Source: an uncultured Albidovulum sp.
GTDB taxonomy: Bacteria; Pseudomonadota; Alphaproteobacteria; Rhodobacterales; Rhodobacteraceae
Length of the DNA: 64,000 nucleotides
Direction: 5' to 3'
NCBI GenBank assembly: GCA_913064775.1
Contig: CAJYAD010000005.1
Coordinates: forward strand, 121,248 to 185,247
Positions 9,049-17,701 of this stretch are shown in pieces. The notes beneath the pieces are model-generated. The model saw only the letters and a list, made by a program, of their open reading frames with translations. It did no database searches and was not told the origin of the DNA. Numbering within the stretch: position 1 is the stretch's first letter; each line of letters opens with the position of its first letter. A program made the translations under genes and the position numbers.

Positions 9049-9069
9049 TCATCTTGGCAAAAATACTCA
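9049..9069 (-). repeat. Dispersed intergenic repeat, copy 2
   Basis: TTCATCTT followed by GGCAAAAATACTC on the plus strand. This 21-bp core recurs with two changes at 36421-36441 and one at 51074-51094. It lies in the 8947-9215 gap between the divergent genes uvrD and pyc, flanked by a C-rich run at 9026-9047. Apart from the palindrome at 9159 I see nothing else in that gap. Confidence 0.65.
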
Positions 9070-9158
9070 AAAGCGATCCCGCACCCCGCGCCGCCGCGCG
9101 CCGTTCACGCGATGCCGATTTCTGTCGCAAATCTTTCACGGAAGTCACTTCGCACCAT

Positions 9159-9172
9159 TGCGCTGCAGCGCA
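9159..9172. promoter_or_regulatory. Perfect 14-bp palindrome upstream of pyc
   Basis: TGCGCTGCAGCGCA is a perfect palindrome 43 bases before the pyc GTG start and could be a repressor or activator operator. Its TGC/GCA half-sites resemble PhaR-type sites of rhodobacters, but that assignment is a guess. Confidence 0.35.
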
Positions 9173-9215
9173 GCATCACTAAACTGCGGCCCGAACGACC
9201 ATACGGAGGAAGCGC

Positions 9216-12200
9216 GTGGCCGAATTTCAGAAAATCCTTGTTGCCAACCGGGGCGAGATCGCCATCCGCGTGATGCGGGCCGCTAATGAGTTGGGCAAGA
9301 AAACCGTCGCCGTCTATGCCGAAGAGGACAAGCTGGGCCTGCACCGCTTCAAGGCGGATGAGGCCTACCGCATCGGCGAGGGCCTCGGCCCGGTCGCGGC
9401 TTACCTCTCGATCCCCGAGATCATCCGCGTGGCCAGGATGTCGGGCGCCGACGCGATCCACCCGGGCTATGGGCTGCTCTCGGAAAACCCGGACTTCGTC
9501 GAGGCCGTCACCGCGGCGGGAATCACCTTCATCGGCCCCAGCGCCGACACCATGCGCGCCCTCGGCGACAAGGCCAGCGCCCGCAAGGTGGCGATCAAGG
9601 CCGGCGTCCCCGTCATCCCCGCGACCGAGGTGCTGGGCGACGACATGGACGCGATCCGCGCCGCGGCCGAGGATGTCGGCTATCCCTTGATGCTCAAGGC
9701 CTCCTGGGGCGGCGGCGGGCGCGGCATGCGGCCGATCCTGAACCCCAAGGAACTGGCCGAAAAGGTGCGCGAGGGGCGGCGCGAGGCCGAGGCCGCCTTC
9801 GGCAATGGCGAGGGCTATCTCGAGAAGATGATCCAGCGCGCCCGCCACGTCGAGGTCCAGCTTCTGGGCGACAGCCACGGTGGCCTCTACCATCTGTATG
9901 AACGCGACTGCACCGTCCAGCGCCGCAACCAGAAAGTGGTGGAGCGCGCCCCCGCCCCCTATCTGACCGAGGAACAGCGCGCCGAGGTTTGCGCCCTGGG
10001 CCTCAAGATCGGCCAGGCGGTGGGCTACCAGAACGCTGGCACCGTCGAATTCCTGATGGATATGGATGAGGGCAAGTTCTACTTCATCGAGGTGAACCCC
10101 CGCGTCCAGGTGGAACACACGGTGACCGAGGAAGTCACCGGCATCGACATCGTTCAGGCGCAGATCAAGATCGCCGAGGGCAAGACCCTGGCCGAGGCCA
10201 CCGGGACGGTCGATCAGGCGCATGTCACCCTGTCGGGCCACGCGCTGCAATGCCGCGTCACCACCGAGGATCCGCAAAACAACTTCATCCCCGATTACGG
10301 CCGCATCACCGCCTACCGCACGGCCACCGGCATGGGCATCCGGCTGGATGGCGGCACCGCCTATGCCGGCGGCGTCATCACCCGCTATTATGATTCGCTG
10401 CTGGTCAAGGTCACCGCCTGGGCCCAGACCCCCGAGCAGGCGATCGCGCGGATGGATCGGGCCTTGCGCGAATTCCGGGTGCGCGGCGTCAGCACCAACA
10501 TCGCCTTCGTCGAGAACCTGCTGAAGCACCCGACCTTCCTGAACAACACCTACACGACGAAATTCATCGACACGACGCCCGCGCTCTTCGATTTCAAGAA
10601 GCGCCGCGATCGGGCGACCAAGATCCTGACCTACATCGCCGACATCACCGTGAACGGCCACCCCGAGACGACGGGCCGCGCCAAGCCGGCCGAGGCCCGC
10701 GCCCCGGTCCCGCCGCAGCCCCGCACCGACAGCCCCGCGCCGGGCACCCGGACCTTGCTGGAAGAACAGGGCCCGAAGGCCGTGGCCGACTGGATGCTGG
10801 CGCAGAAGAAGCTGCTGCTGACCGACACCACGATGCGCGATGCCCATCAAAGCCTGCTGGCCACGCGGATGCGCTCGATCGACATGATCAAGGTGACGCC
10901 GGCCTATGCGGCCAACCTGCCGCAGCTCTTCAGCCTCGAATGCTGGGGCGGCGCCACCTTCGACGTGGCCTACCGCTTCTTGCAGGAATGCCCCTGGCAG
11001 CGTCTGCGCGACATCCGCGCTGAGCTGCCCAACGTCATGACCCAGATGCTGTTTCGCGGCGCCAATGGCGTCGGCTACACCAATTACCCCGACAATGTGG
11101 TGGTCAGCTTCCTGAAGCGGGCGGCCGCGTCCGGCGTCGACGTCTTTCGTGTCTTCGACAGCCAGAACTGGGTCGAGAACATGCGCCTGTCGATGGATGC
11201 GGTGCTGGACACCGGCAAGCTTCTGGAAGGCACGATCTGCTACACCGCCGATGTGCTGGATCCGGCGCGGTCGAAATACGACCTGAAATACTACCTGCGC
11301 ATCGGGCGCGAGCTGCGCGATGCCGGCGTCCATGTGCTGGGGTTGAAGGACATGGGCGGGCTGATGAAACCCGCCGCCGCCAAGGTGCTGGTCACCGCGC
11401 TGAAGGAAGAGCTGGGCCTGCCGATCCATTTCCACACGCATGACACCTCTGGCGCCTCGGCGGCCAGCGTGATCGCGGCGGCCGAGGCCGGGGTCGATGC
11501 CGTCGATGCCGCGATGGACGCGTTTTCGGGCGGCACCTCGCAGCCCTGCCTCGGCTCGATCGTCGAGGCGCTGCGCCACACCGACCGCGACACCGGCATC
11601 GACATGGAGGCGCTGCGCGAGATCAACGCCTATTGGGAAAAGGTGCGCGGCCAATATGTCGCCTTCGAGAGCGGCACCACCGCCCCCGCCTCCGAGGTCT
11701 ATCTGCACGAGATGCCGGGCGGGCAGTTCACCAACCTCAAGGCCCAGGCGCGCTCAATGGGGCTAGAGGACCGCTGGCATGAGGTCGCCAAGACCTATGC
11801 CGACGTCAACCAGATGTTCGGCGACATCGTGAAGGTGACGCCCTCGTCCAAGGTGGTGGGCGACATGGCGCTGATGATGGTCACCCAGGGCCTGACGCGC
11901 GCGCAGGTCGAGGATCCGGCGGTCGAGGTCTCCTTCCCGGATTCGGTTGTCGACATGATGAAGGGGCTGCTGGGCCAGCCCGAGGGCGGCTGGCCCGAGG
12001 CGATCCAGAAGAAGGTGCTGAAGGGCCAGACGCCGCTGACCGAGCGGCCGGGCAAATATGCCGAGCCGGTGGATCTGGAGGCGACGCGCGCGAAACTGTC
12101 GGCCGAGCTTGACGGCTTCAGGATCGACGACGAGGATCTGAACGGCTACCTGATGTATCCCAAGGTGTTCCTTGATTACATGGGGCGCCACCGGATCTAT

Positions 12201-12659
12201 GGCCCGGTGCGCACCCTGCCCACCCACAACTTCTTTTACGGGATGGAACAGGGAGAGCAGATCTCGGCCGAAATCGACCCCGGCAAGACGCTGGAGATCC
12301 GCCTGCAGGCGGTGGGCGAGACCCATGAGGACGGCGACGTGCGGGTGTTCTTCGAGTTGAACGGCCAGCCCCGGGTGATCCGGGTGCCGAACCGCAAGAT
12401 CAAGTCGCAGACTGCGGCGAAACCGAAGGCGGCCGAGGGCAACCCGAACCATATCGGCGCGCCGATGCCGGGGGTGATCGCCTCGGTCGTGGTGGCGCCG
12501 GGGCAGAAGGTTTCGGCCGGCGATCTGATCCTGACGATCGAGGCGATGAAGATGGAAACCGGCCTGCATGCCGACCGCGACGCGGTGGTGGCGGCGGTGC
12601 ATGTGGTGCCCGGCGCGCAGGTCGACGCGAAGGATCTGCTGGTGGAGCTGGACGGCTGA
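9216..12659 (+). CDS. pyc: Pyruvate carboxylase
   Basis: Biotin enzyme converting pyruvate, bicarbonate and ATP to oxaloacetate, the main anaplerotic reaction during growth on C3 compounds. The single 1147-residue chain has the full domain order: biotin carboxylase with ATP-grasp (about 1-455; KILVANRGEIA at 6-16, SWGGGGRGMR), carboxyltransferase (about 535-810; TTMRDAHQSLLATRMR, LFSLECWGGATFD, HFHTHDTSG), allosteric/tetramerisation region, and the BCCP domain with biotinyl-lysine in AMKM (Lys about 1112). GTG 9216 follows ACGGAGGAA. It is monocistronic: the next gene is on the other strand, with a structured repeat downstream. Confidence 0.98.
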   Translation: MAEFQKILVANRGEIAIRVMRAANELGKKTVAVYAEEDKLGLHRFKADEAYRIGEGLGPVAAYLSIPEIIRVARMSGADAIHPGYGLLSENPDFVEAVTAAGITFIGPSADTMRALGDKASARKVAIKAGVPVIPATEVLGDDMDAIRAAAEDVGYPLMLKASWGGGGRGMRPILNPKELAEKVREGRREAEAAFGNGEGYLEKMIQRARHVEVQLLGDSHGGLYHLYERDCTVQRRNQKVVERAPAPYLTEEQRAEVCALGLKIGQAVGYQNAGTVEFLMDMDEGKFYFIEVNPRVQVEHTVTEEVTGIDIVQAQIKIAEGKTLAEATGTVDQAHVTLSGHALQCRVTTEDPQNNFIPDYGRITAYRTATGMGIRLDGGTAYAGGVITRYYDSLLVKVTAWAQTPEQAIARMDRALREFRVRGVSTNIAFVENLLKHPTFLNNTYTTKFIDTTPALFDFKKRRDRATKILTYIADITVNGHPETTGRAKPAEARAPVPPQPRTDSPAPGTRTLLEEQGPKAVADWMLAQKKLLLTDTTMRDAHQSLLATRMRSIDMIKVTPAYAANLPQLFSLECWGGATFDVAYRFLQECPWQRLRDIRAELPNVMTQMLFRGANGVGYTNYPDNVVVSFLKRAAASGVDVFRVFDSQNWVENMRLSMDAVLDTGKLLEGTICYTADVLDPARSKYDLKYYLRIGRELRDAGVHVLGLKDMGGLMKPAAAKVLVTALKEELGLPIHFHTHDTSGASAASVIAAAEAGVDAVDAAMDAFSGGTSQPCLGSIVEALRHTDRDTGIDMEALREINAYWEKVRGQYVAFESGTTAPASEVYLHEMPGGQFTNLKAQARSMGLEDRWHEVAKTYADVNQMFGDIVKVTPSSKVVGDMALMMVTQGLTRAQVEDPAVEVSFPDSVVDMMKGLLGQPEGGWPEAIQKKVLKGQTPLTERPGKYAEPVDLEATRAKLSAELDGFRIDDEDLNGYLMYPKVFLDYMGRHRIYGPVRTLPTHNFFYGMEQGEQISAEIDPGKTLEIRLQAVGETHEDGDVRVFFELNGQPRVIRVPNRKIKSQTAAKPKAAEGNPNHIGAPMPGVIASVVVAPGQKVSAGDLILTIEAMKMETGLHADRDAVVAAVHVVPGAQVDAKDLLVELDG

Positions 12660-12660
12660 G

Positions 12661-12752
12661 GGCGGCGCCGGGGGCGCGGCCCCGTCGCCATTGTAGCTCG
12701 GACCAATGGCGCGACGATGGCGACCCCCGGCGTATTTCGGGGAACAATGAAA
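12661..12752 (+). repeat. Composite structured intergenic repeat, copy 3 (after pyc)
   Basis: Three parts in order: a GC hairpin (GGGGGCGCGGCCCC at about 12670), a block CCGTCGCCA-TTGTA-GCTCGGA-CCAATGGCG (12682-12712), and the tail GACCCCCGGCGTATTTCGG ending in AATGAAAG. The same parts in the same order occur at 31441-31584, where the middle block is longer. It sits immediately after pyc on the coding strand and could form the 3' end of its transcript. Confidence 0.6.
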
Positions 12753-12755
12753 GGG

Positions 12756-13373
12756 TTAGCGGGCGTCCGGGGTGAGGCCGGGGCTGGCGCGCGCGGTGAT
12801 CTGCGGGCGCGTGCCGCAGGCCTCGCGGCAGGGCGGCTGGTGGAAGAGCGGGTCTTCGACCGTGGCCCGGTCGTCGGGGCGGAAACCGGCGACGTTGGGC
12901 AGGCGGATGGTGGTGAAATTCTGCCGCCTCAGGGTAAAATCCGCCGGCACCAGATCGTTGAGGTTCAGGATATAGGCGGTCAGCGCATAGACCTGATCGG
13001 CAGTCAGCGACTGGCCCTGATAGGCCGGCATGGCACGGCGGGTATAGTCGAAAAGCGTCGACAGATGCGGCCAGAAAGAGCCCACGGTCTTGGTCGGGCG
13101 GTCGGCCTTGAGCGTGCCCTGCCCGCCGGCAAGCGCCGGGTAGCGGCCCAAACCTTCTCCGAAATCGCCGTGGCAGGCGGCGCAGGCCTCGGCGTAGAGC
13201 GCCTCTCCGTCGGTCACGCTGCCGCGTCCTTCGGGCAGGCCAGCGCCGTCGGGGCGGATGTCGATGTTCCAGGCAGCGATCTCGGCGGGCAGCGCCGGGC
13301 GGCCCAATGGGCCTGCCGCCGCCGGGGCGGCCGCGAGTGTGGCAAGCAGCGAAAGCCTAGCCCAGTTCGACAT
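12756..13373 (-). CDS. soxD: SoxD, cytochrome c subunit of sulfane dehydrogenase (single-haem form)
   Basis: Electron-accepting partner of the molybdenum subunit SoxC in the periplasmic Sox complex, which oxidises SoxY-bound sulfane sulfur. Of 205 residues, 1-20 form a signal peptide, followed by one cytochrome c domain with CAACH at 64-68 and the likely Met ligand in RRAMPAY (Met 115). The prototype Paracoccus SoxD has about 380 residues and two haems; here the second haem domain is absent and the protein ends in a short tail with two more cysteines (PPCREACG). The start overlaps the soxC stop by 17 bases. No soxE or soxF follows. Confidence 0.88.
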   Translation of the reverse strand: MSNWARLSLLATLAAAPAAAGPLGRPALPAEIAAWNIDIRPDGAGLPEGRGSVTDGEALYAEACAACHGDFGEGLGRYPALAGGQGTLKADRPTKTVGSFWPHLSTLFDYTRRAMPAYQGQSLTADQVYALTAYILNLNDLVPADFTLRRQNFTTIRLPNVAGFRPDDRATVEDPLFHQPPCREACGTRPQITARASPGLTPDAR

Positions 13374-14628
13374 TGCTTACCCCCCCGTCCGCGTCCACGG
13401 CCCAGGTCTGGATGCCGTTCATGTGGTAGGCGGAATTGAGGCCGCGGAGCTTGCGCAGCGCGTTCTTCGTGGGTTGGACATAGCCGGTTTCATCCACCGC
13501 GCGGCTTTGCAGCAGCAGCGGGCGGCCATCCCAGTCGACCTCCAGATAGAAGCGGTTCAGGGCCTTGGGGCCGGCTGCGCCATCAAGGCGCGCGGCGTGC
13601 CAGTTGACCCCGCCGTCAAGCGTGACATCGACCGAGGCGATCCGCCCCCGCCCCGACCAGGCCAGCCCCGAGATCACCAGCGGGCCCTTGCCGTGAGTGA
13701 TCGGGTTTTCCGGCGCGGGGGCGGTGATGACCGATTTGGCCTCCATCACGAAGCTCATCTCTCGTGCGGTGCCGTCGGCCAGAAGATCGGTGTATTTCGA
13801 GGTCTCCTCGCGCTGCGCCCAAGGCTGGTCGCCCAGTTTCAGCCGGCGCAGCCATTTGATCCAGACGTTGCCCTCCCACCCCGGCACGACCAGACGGACG
13901 GGATAACCCTGTTCGGCCCGCAGCGCCTCGCCGTTCATGCGAAAGGCGATCAGGCAATCGTCGAGCGCCTTTTCCAGCGGGATCGAACGCGACATCGCCG
14001 CCGCATCCGCGCCCTCGGCCAGAAGCCAGCGCGCCGCGGGCTTCACCCCCGCGGCCTTTAACACATGGCGCAGGCGCACGCCGGTGTAGTTGACGTTGTG
14101 GATCATGCCATGGGTGAACTGCACCCCGTTCATCTGCGGCCCGCGCCATTCCATGCCGGTGTTGGCGGCGCATTCCAGGAAATAGCTGTGGCTTTCGCGC
14201 GGCAAACGCATGAGGTCGGCCAGGGTGAAGACAAGGGGGCGCTCGACCAGCCCGTGGATCATCAGCCGGTAGTCTTCGGGCGGGATTTCGGCCACGCCGG
14301 CATGGTTGCGCTCAAAACACAGGCCGTTGGGGGTGAGCGTGCCGTCAAGCGCATGAAGCGGCGTGAAATTCACCGCCGAGATCGTGTCGGCCGAGAACCA
14401 CGGCACATTGCGGCGCACGACGTCGGCCTCAAATCGCACTGGCAGGCCGTAGGGGTTGGCCTCGACGCCCACGCCGGGGCCCGAGGTCCAGGGCTGCAGC
14501 TCGGTGATCTTCGGATCAGGCGCCCCCGTTCCCGCCGCAGCCCGCCCCGCGACCAGCGCGGCGCCAAGGCCCAGGCCACCCCTCAGCAGGCGGCGGCGGC
14601 GGGGGTCTTTGGGGTCGCCCGCGCCCAT
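13357..14628 (-). CDS. soxC: SoxC, molybdenum sulfane dehydrogenase subunit
   Basis: Sulfite-oxidase-family molybdopterin subunit of SoxCD, removing six electrons from SoxY-cysteine persulfide. The 423-residue product has a twin-arginine signal (RRRRLLRGGLGLGAALVAG, about 10-28), the molybdopterin domain (about 95-300) with the cofactor-liganding cysteine in YFLECAANT, and the dimerisation domain (about 305-400; SGLAWSGRGRI, VDVTLDGG). It lies seven bases after the soxB stop and overlaps soxD. Tat export fits a cofactor loaded in the cytoplasm. Confidence 0.95.
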   Translation of the reverse strand: MGAGDPKDPRRRRLLRGGLGLGAALVAGRAAAGTGAPDPKITELQPWTSGPGVGVEANPYGLPVRFEADVVRRNVPWFSADTISAVNFTPLHALDGTLTPNGLCFERNHAGVAEIPPEDYRLMIHGLVERPLVFTLADLMRLPRESHSYFLECAANTGMEWRGPQMNGVQFTHGMIHNVNYTGVRLRHVLKAAGVKPAARWLLAEGADAAAMSRSIPLEKALDDCLIAFRMNGEALRAEQGYPVRLVVPGWEGNVWIKWLRRLKLGDQPWAQREETSKYTDLLADGTAREMSFVMEAKSVITAPAPENPITHGKGPLVISGLAWSGRGRIASVDVTLDGGVNWHAARLDGAAGPKALNRFYLEVDWDGRPLLLQSRAVDETGYVQPTKNALRKLRGLNSAYHMNGIQTWAVDADGGVSNVELG

Positions 14629-14635
14629 CGCGCGC

Positions 14636-16327
14636 TCAGGTGCCGGTCACATGCACCGTCTTGTTCGGCGCAAGGTTCACTTCGGGGTTCTGCTTGAACC
14701 AATCCTCGACCACGTCCCAGATCGCCGGGCCCTTGGTGCCCTCATTCACGCTGGCCCAGCCGGCGACCGTGTAGGACTTGTCCGCCTCGATCGCCTTGCC
14801 GTCCTTCAGCAGCGTCATCTTCGAGATCCGCTTGCCCGCTGTCTGGCTGACATCGATCGCATAGCTCATGCCGCCCATGCGCACCATGTCGCCGCCCTGC
14901 TGGTAATAGGGATCGGGGTTGAACAGGTTGTCGGCCACCGCCTCCATGATCGATTTCAGCTGGGTGCCGGTCATTTCCGACCGGTAGGCCTGCGGATAGG
15001 TCATCGCGGTGTTGTTATAAAGGTCTTCGCGGGTGATCGCGTCGCCCGGGATCAGCGAGGGGCCCCAGCGAAAGCCCGGGGACATGGCGATGTCGGCCTC
15101 GCGCTGGTCGATCAGCGCATTGCAGATCAGATCGTCCCATGTGCCGTTGAAATTGCCCCGCCGGTACAGCGTGCCGCCGGTATGGGCCAGCACCTCAGAC
15201 AGGTCCTTGGTGTAGGGCGCGCGCTGCTTTTCGATCAGCGCAGCGACCTCGGGGTCCGGGGCGATCACGTCCGAGAAGATCGGGATCAGCTTGTGGCGGA
15301 AGCCCTTGATCTGCTTGTCCTGCACATCCAGATCCAGCCGCGTCACGAACTTGCCGTTCGAGCCCGAGGCGATCAGCATGGTCTTGCCGACCATCACCGG
15401 CTCGGGCAGCGCGTCATGGGTGTGGCCGGTCAGGATCACATCGATCCCCTTGACCTGCGCGGCCATCTTGCGGTCGACGTCAAAGCCGTTGTGCGACAAG
15501 AGCACCACCAGATCGGCGCCCTTTTCCTTCACCTCGTCCACCATCGCCTGCATCCGGTCCTGACGGATGCCGAAGCTCAGCCCCGGGAACAGCCATTTGG
15601 GGTTGGCGATCGGCAGATAGGGAAAGGCCTGGCCGATGACGGCGATCTTCGATCCGCCGCGGTCGAACATCTTGTAGGGCGGATAGGCGGGCTCTTCCCA
15701 CTCGCTGTCGAAGATGTTGGCGCCGAGGAAGGGGAAGGCCAGCGACTTGACGATCTCGTTCACCCGGTCCTTGCCCAGGGTGAATTCCCAATGCGAGGTC
15801 ATCGCGTCGGGTTTGAGCGCATTCATCACGTTGACCATGTCCTGGCCTTCGGTCTTCAGCACCGTGTAAGAGCCGTGCCAGGTGTCGCCGCCGTCCAGAA
15901 GCAGCGCGTCGGGCCGGTCGGCGCGGATCGCCTTGATCACCGTAGCCGCATGCGCCATGCCGCCCATCTTGCCATAGGTTTTCGCCAGCGCCGCGAAGTC
16001 GAGATAGGTCAGCGCATAGGCCTCGGGGGTGCCGGGCTTCATGTTGAACAGCTTCAGGAAATCGGCGCCGGTCACATGCGGCGGCAGGCCCCTGTCGGCC
16101 CCGACGCCCAGGTTGATCTGCGGCTCGCGGAAATAGATCGGCATCAGCTGGCCGTGGATGTCGGTAATGTGGATCAGGGTGACATTGCCGGTCTTGTCGA
16201 AGTCCAGAAGCTGGTCCTGGCTCAACTTCTGCTGCGCCGCCAGACGCGACCAGTTGCCAACGCCCGAGGCCCCCCAAATCGCCGAAGCCGCCACCCCCGC
16301 CTGAAGGAAATCACGCCGCGAGATCAT
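14636..16327 (-). CDS. soxB: SoxB, thiosulfohydrolase
   Basis: Di-manganese periplasmic enzyme that hydrolyses the sulfonate from SoxY-S-thiosulfonate, releasing sulfate. The 563-residue product carries a twin-arginine signal (MISRRDFLQAG), then a 5'-nucleotidase-type metallophosphatase domain with ITDIHGQ, LDGGDTWHGS, LLSHNGFDVD and ILTGHTHD metal-binding motifs, and a C-terminal nucleotidase domain. ATG 16327 is preceded by AAGGAGAGAGAC; a longer upstream reading lacks conserved features. A GC hairpin separates it from soxA. Confidence 0.97.
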   Translation of the reverse strand: MISRRDFLQAGVAASAIWGASGVGNWSRLAAQQKLSQDQLLDFDKTGNVTLIHITDIHGQLMPIYFREPQINLGVGADRGLPPHVTGADFLKLFNMKPGTPEAYALTYLDFAALAKTYGKMGGMAHAATVIKAIRADRPDALLLDGGDTWHGSYTVLKTEGQDMVNVMNALKPDAMTSHWEFTLGKDRVNEIVKSLAFPFLGANIFDSEWEEPAYPPYKMFDRGGSKIAVIGQAFPYLPIANPKWLFPGLSFGIRQDRMQAMVDEVKEKGADLVVLLSHNGFDVDRKMAAQVKGIDVILTGHTHDALPEPVMVGKTMLIASGSNGKFVTRLDLDVQDKQIKGFRHKLIPIFSDVIAPDPEVAALIEKQRAPYTKDLSEVLAHTGGTLYRRGNFNGTWDDLICNALIDQREADIAMSPGFRWGPSLIPGDAITREDLYNNTAMTYPQAYRSEMTGTQLKSIMEAVADNLFNPDPYYQQGGDMVRMGGMSYAIDVSQTAGKRISKMTLLKDGKAIEADKSYTVAGWASVNEGTKGPAIWDVVEDWFKQNPEVNLAPNKTVHVTGT

Positions 16328-16415
16328 GTCTCTCTCCTTGCTCGCCCGAAGACGGGGCGGCGCGCGGAAAAGTTCCACGCGCCGGCCGTCCGGATTGTTC
16401 TTGCACAAACGAAAT

Positions 16416-16437
16416 GGGGCGCCCGCTGGGGCGCCCC
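16416..16437 (-). terminator. Strong hairpin between soxA and soxB
   Basis: GGGGCGCCC (16416-16424) and GGGCGCCCC (16429-16437) form a perfect 9-bp stem with a four-base loop, eight bases after the soxA stop. On the minus strand it is followed by ATTTCGTTTG, only a weak T-tract, so partial termination or 3' protection of soxXYZA mRNA is more likely than a full stop. Confidence 0.5.
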
Positions 16438-16444
16438 GGAAGGG

Positions 16445-17314
16445 TCAGGGGCGTACCGACACCCCTTCGACCGACAATCCGTTGCCGCGCGAGGCGACGT
16501 ACAGCTCCAGCGCCGTCAGCTCGGGCGAGCCCTCGGCATAGGTCTGCGCGCGGGTGTCGCGGATGCAGCCCTTGAAGCGGTTCTGGATCGAGGTCAGCTT
16601 GCCGGTCTTCAGCCGGTAGGTCGGGAAGCCGTTGATCTGCCCCTGGCTGAGGTGGTCGGCGCGGATATTGTCGCCGTAGTGATCCTCGTGGCAGTTCGAG
16701 CAGGAAAGCTGCAACTGGCCGTAGCGGGTGTAGTACATCTTCTCACCCTCCTTCCAGTATTTGGCCGCCTTGCCGTCGGTCTTCACATCCATCGGCATGC
16801 CGCGCGACTGGACCGAGATCGCCGCGACCATGTCCTGCATATTGGCGCCACTCCATTTCCAGGGCTTGGCGCCCATGCGGGTCGTGCGGCAGTCGTTGAT
16901 GTAATTTTCCATCGACCACAGCACGCCGGCCTTATTGACCTTGGGCATCTGCGTGCGCACGCCCTTCATCTTGGCCAGATCGCCGTGGCAAGAGGCGCAG
17001 GACTTGCCCGCCGTGCCGTCCACATTGGCCCACTCGATCTCGCCCATCGCCTCGCCGGACATGCCGGGGTTGTCGATATCGTCGGTTTCCATCGTCTGGG
17101 TGCTGGGCGAGCGGAACAGCCAGCCCGAGTAGATCTCGCTCAGGCCCGGAATGTTCTTCGGCGCCTTGGTGTGGGTGATCATCTTCTCGCCGTTGATCTC
17201 CAGCACCTTCGACATGTTGGGCGCCATCGCCTCGTCGGCGCGGGCCACTCCCGCCAGCGCCAGCGCCGCAACCGCGGCCACCACAAGAACCGTCTTCACT
17301 TGGGTTCGCTTCAT
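16445..17314 (-). CDS. soxA: SoxA, di-haem c-type cytochrome of SoxAX
   Basis: With SoxX, oxidatively couples thiosulfate to the swinging-arm cysteine of SoxY. The 289-residue product has a Sec signal (1-26), haem motifs CASCH (106-110) and CSNCH (205-209), and the active-site cysteine in RFKGCIRDTRA (Cys 250), modified to persulfide in characterised SoxA. Cys 142 (NDCRTT) is placed as the axial ligand of the N-terminal haem would be. This is the two-haem type of Rhodovulum and Paracoccus. It follows soxZ by 39 bases. Confidence 0.97.
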   Translation of the reverse strand: MKRTQVKTVLVVAAVAALALAGVARADEAMAPNMSKVLEINGEKMITHTKAPKNIPGLSEIYSGWLFRSPSTQTMETDDIDNPGMSGEAMGEIEWANVDGTAGKSCASCHGDLAKMKGVRTQMPKVNKAGVLWSMENYINDCRTTRMGAKPWKWSGANMQDMVAAISVQSRGMPMDVKTDGKAAKYWKEGEKMYYTRYGQLQLSCSNCHEDHYGDNIRADHLSQGQINGFPTYRLKTGKLTSIQNRFKGCIRDTRAQTYAEGSPELTALELYVASRGNGLSVEGVSVRP

Positions 17315-17353
17315 CCTCTCTCTCCTCCCTGTCGAGCGCGACGTGCGAACCGC

Positions 17354-17683
17354 TCAGCCGACCTTGACCGGTGCCGTCTTGGTGTAGACCGAGCCGTCAT
17401 CATCCTTCCAGGTGAAGGTCATCGTGCCGCTCTTGTCGACCTTGGCCTGAAACTCGATATAAGGGTTGGCCGAAATCGCCGGGTCCATCTCCATCGCGAT
17501 CACGTTCTGCCCCTCGAAGTCGCAGGAGAAGTGATTGATGATCTCGCGCGGGATCGTTTTCCCGGTCTTCTTGTCCTTGCCGAAACCCGAAACCATCGGG
17601 TGATTGATCAATGTCTTGACGGTGAAGACTTCGCCCGCCTTGACCGTCGCGGGCACCTTCACCCGCGGTACGATGTTCTTCAT
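17354..17683 (-). CDS. soxZ: SoxZ, sulfur carrier complex subunit
   Basis: Partner of SoxY in the SoxYZ heterodimer that carries sulfur intermediates between Sox enzymes. The 109-residue immunoglobulin-like protein has no signal peptide of its own, which is normal because it is exported bound to SoxY. Typical features are the opening VPATVKAGEVFTVKTLINHP, the HFSCDFEG block and the C-terminal FTWKDDDGS. It starts 18 bases after soxY, with a GGGAGGGATC ribosome-binding site. Confidence 0.95.
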   Translation of the reverse strand: MKNIVPRVKVPATVKAGEVFTVKTLINHPMVSGFGKDKKTGKTIPREIINHFSCDFEGQNVIAMEMDPAISANPYIEFQAKVDKSGTMTFTWKDDDGSVYTKTAPVKVG

Positions 17684-17701
17684 GTCCGATCCCTCCCAGG
17701 C

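Noticed and set aside
9105..11708. Open minus-strand frame of over 860 codons inside pyc
   Set aside because: The plus strand is a complete pyruvate carboxylase; the antisense translation shows no domain.
12660..12755. Remnant of a second SoxD haem domain downstream of soxD
   Set aside because: No CXXCH-encoding frame there; the sequence is the structured repeat that follows pyc on the other strand.
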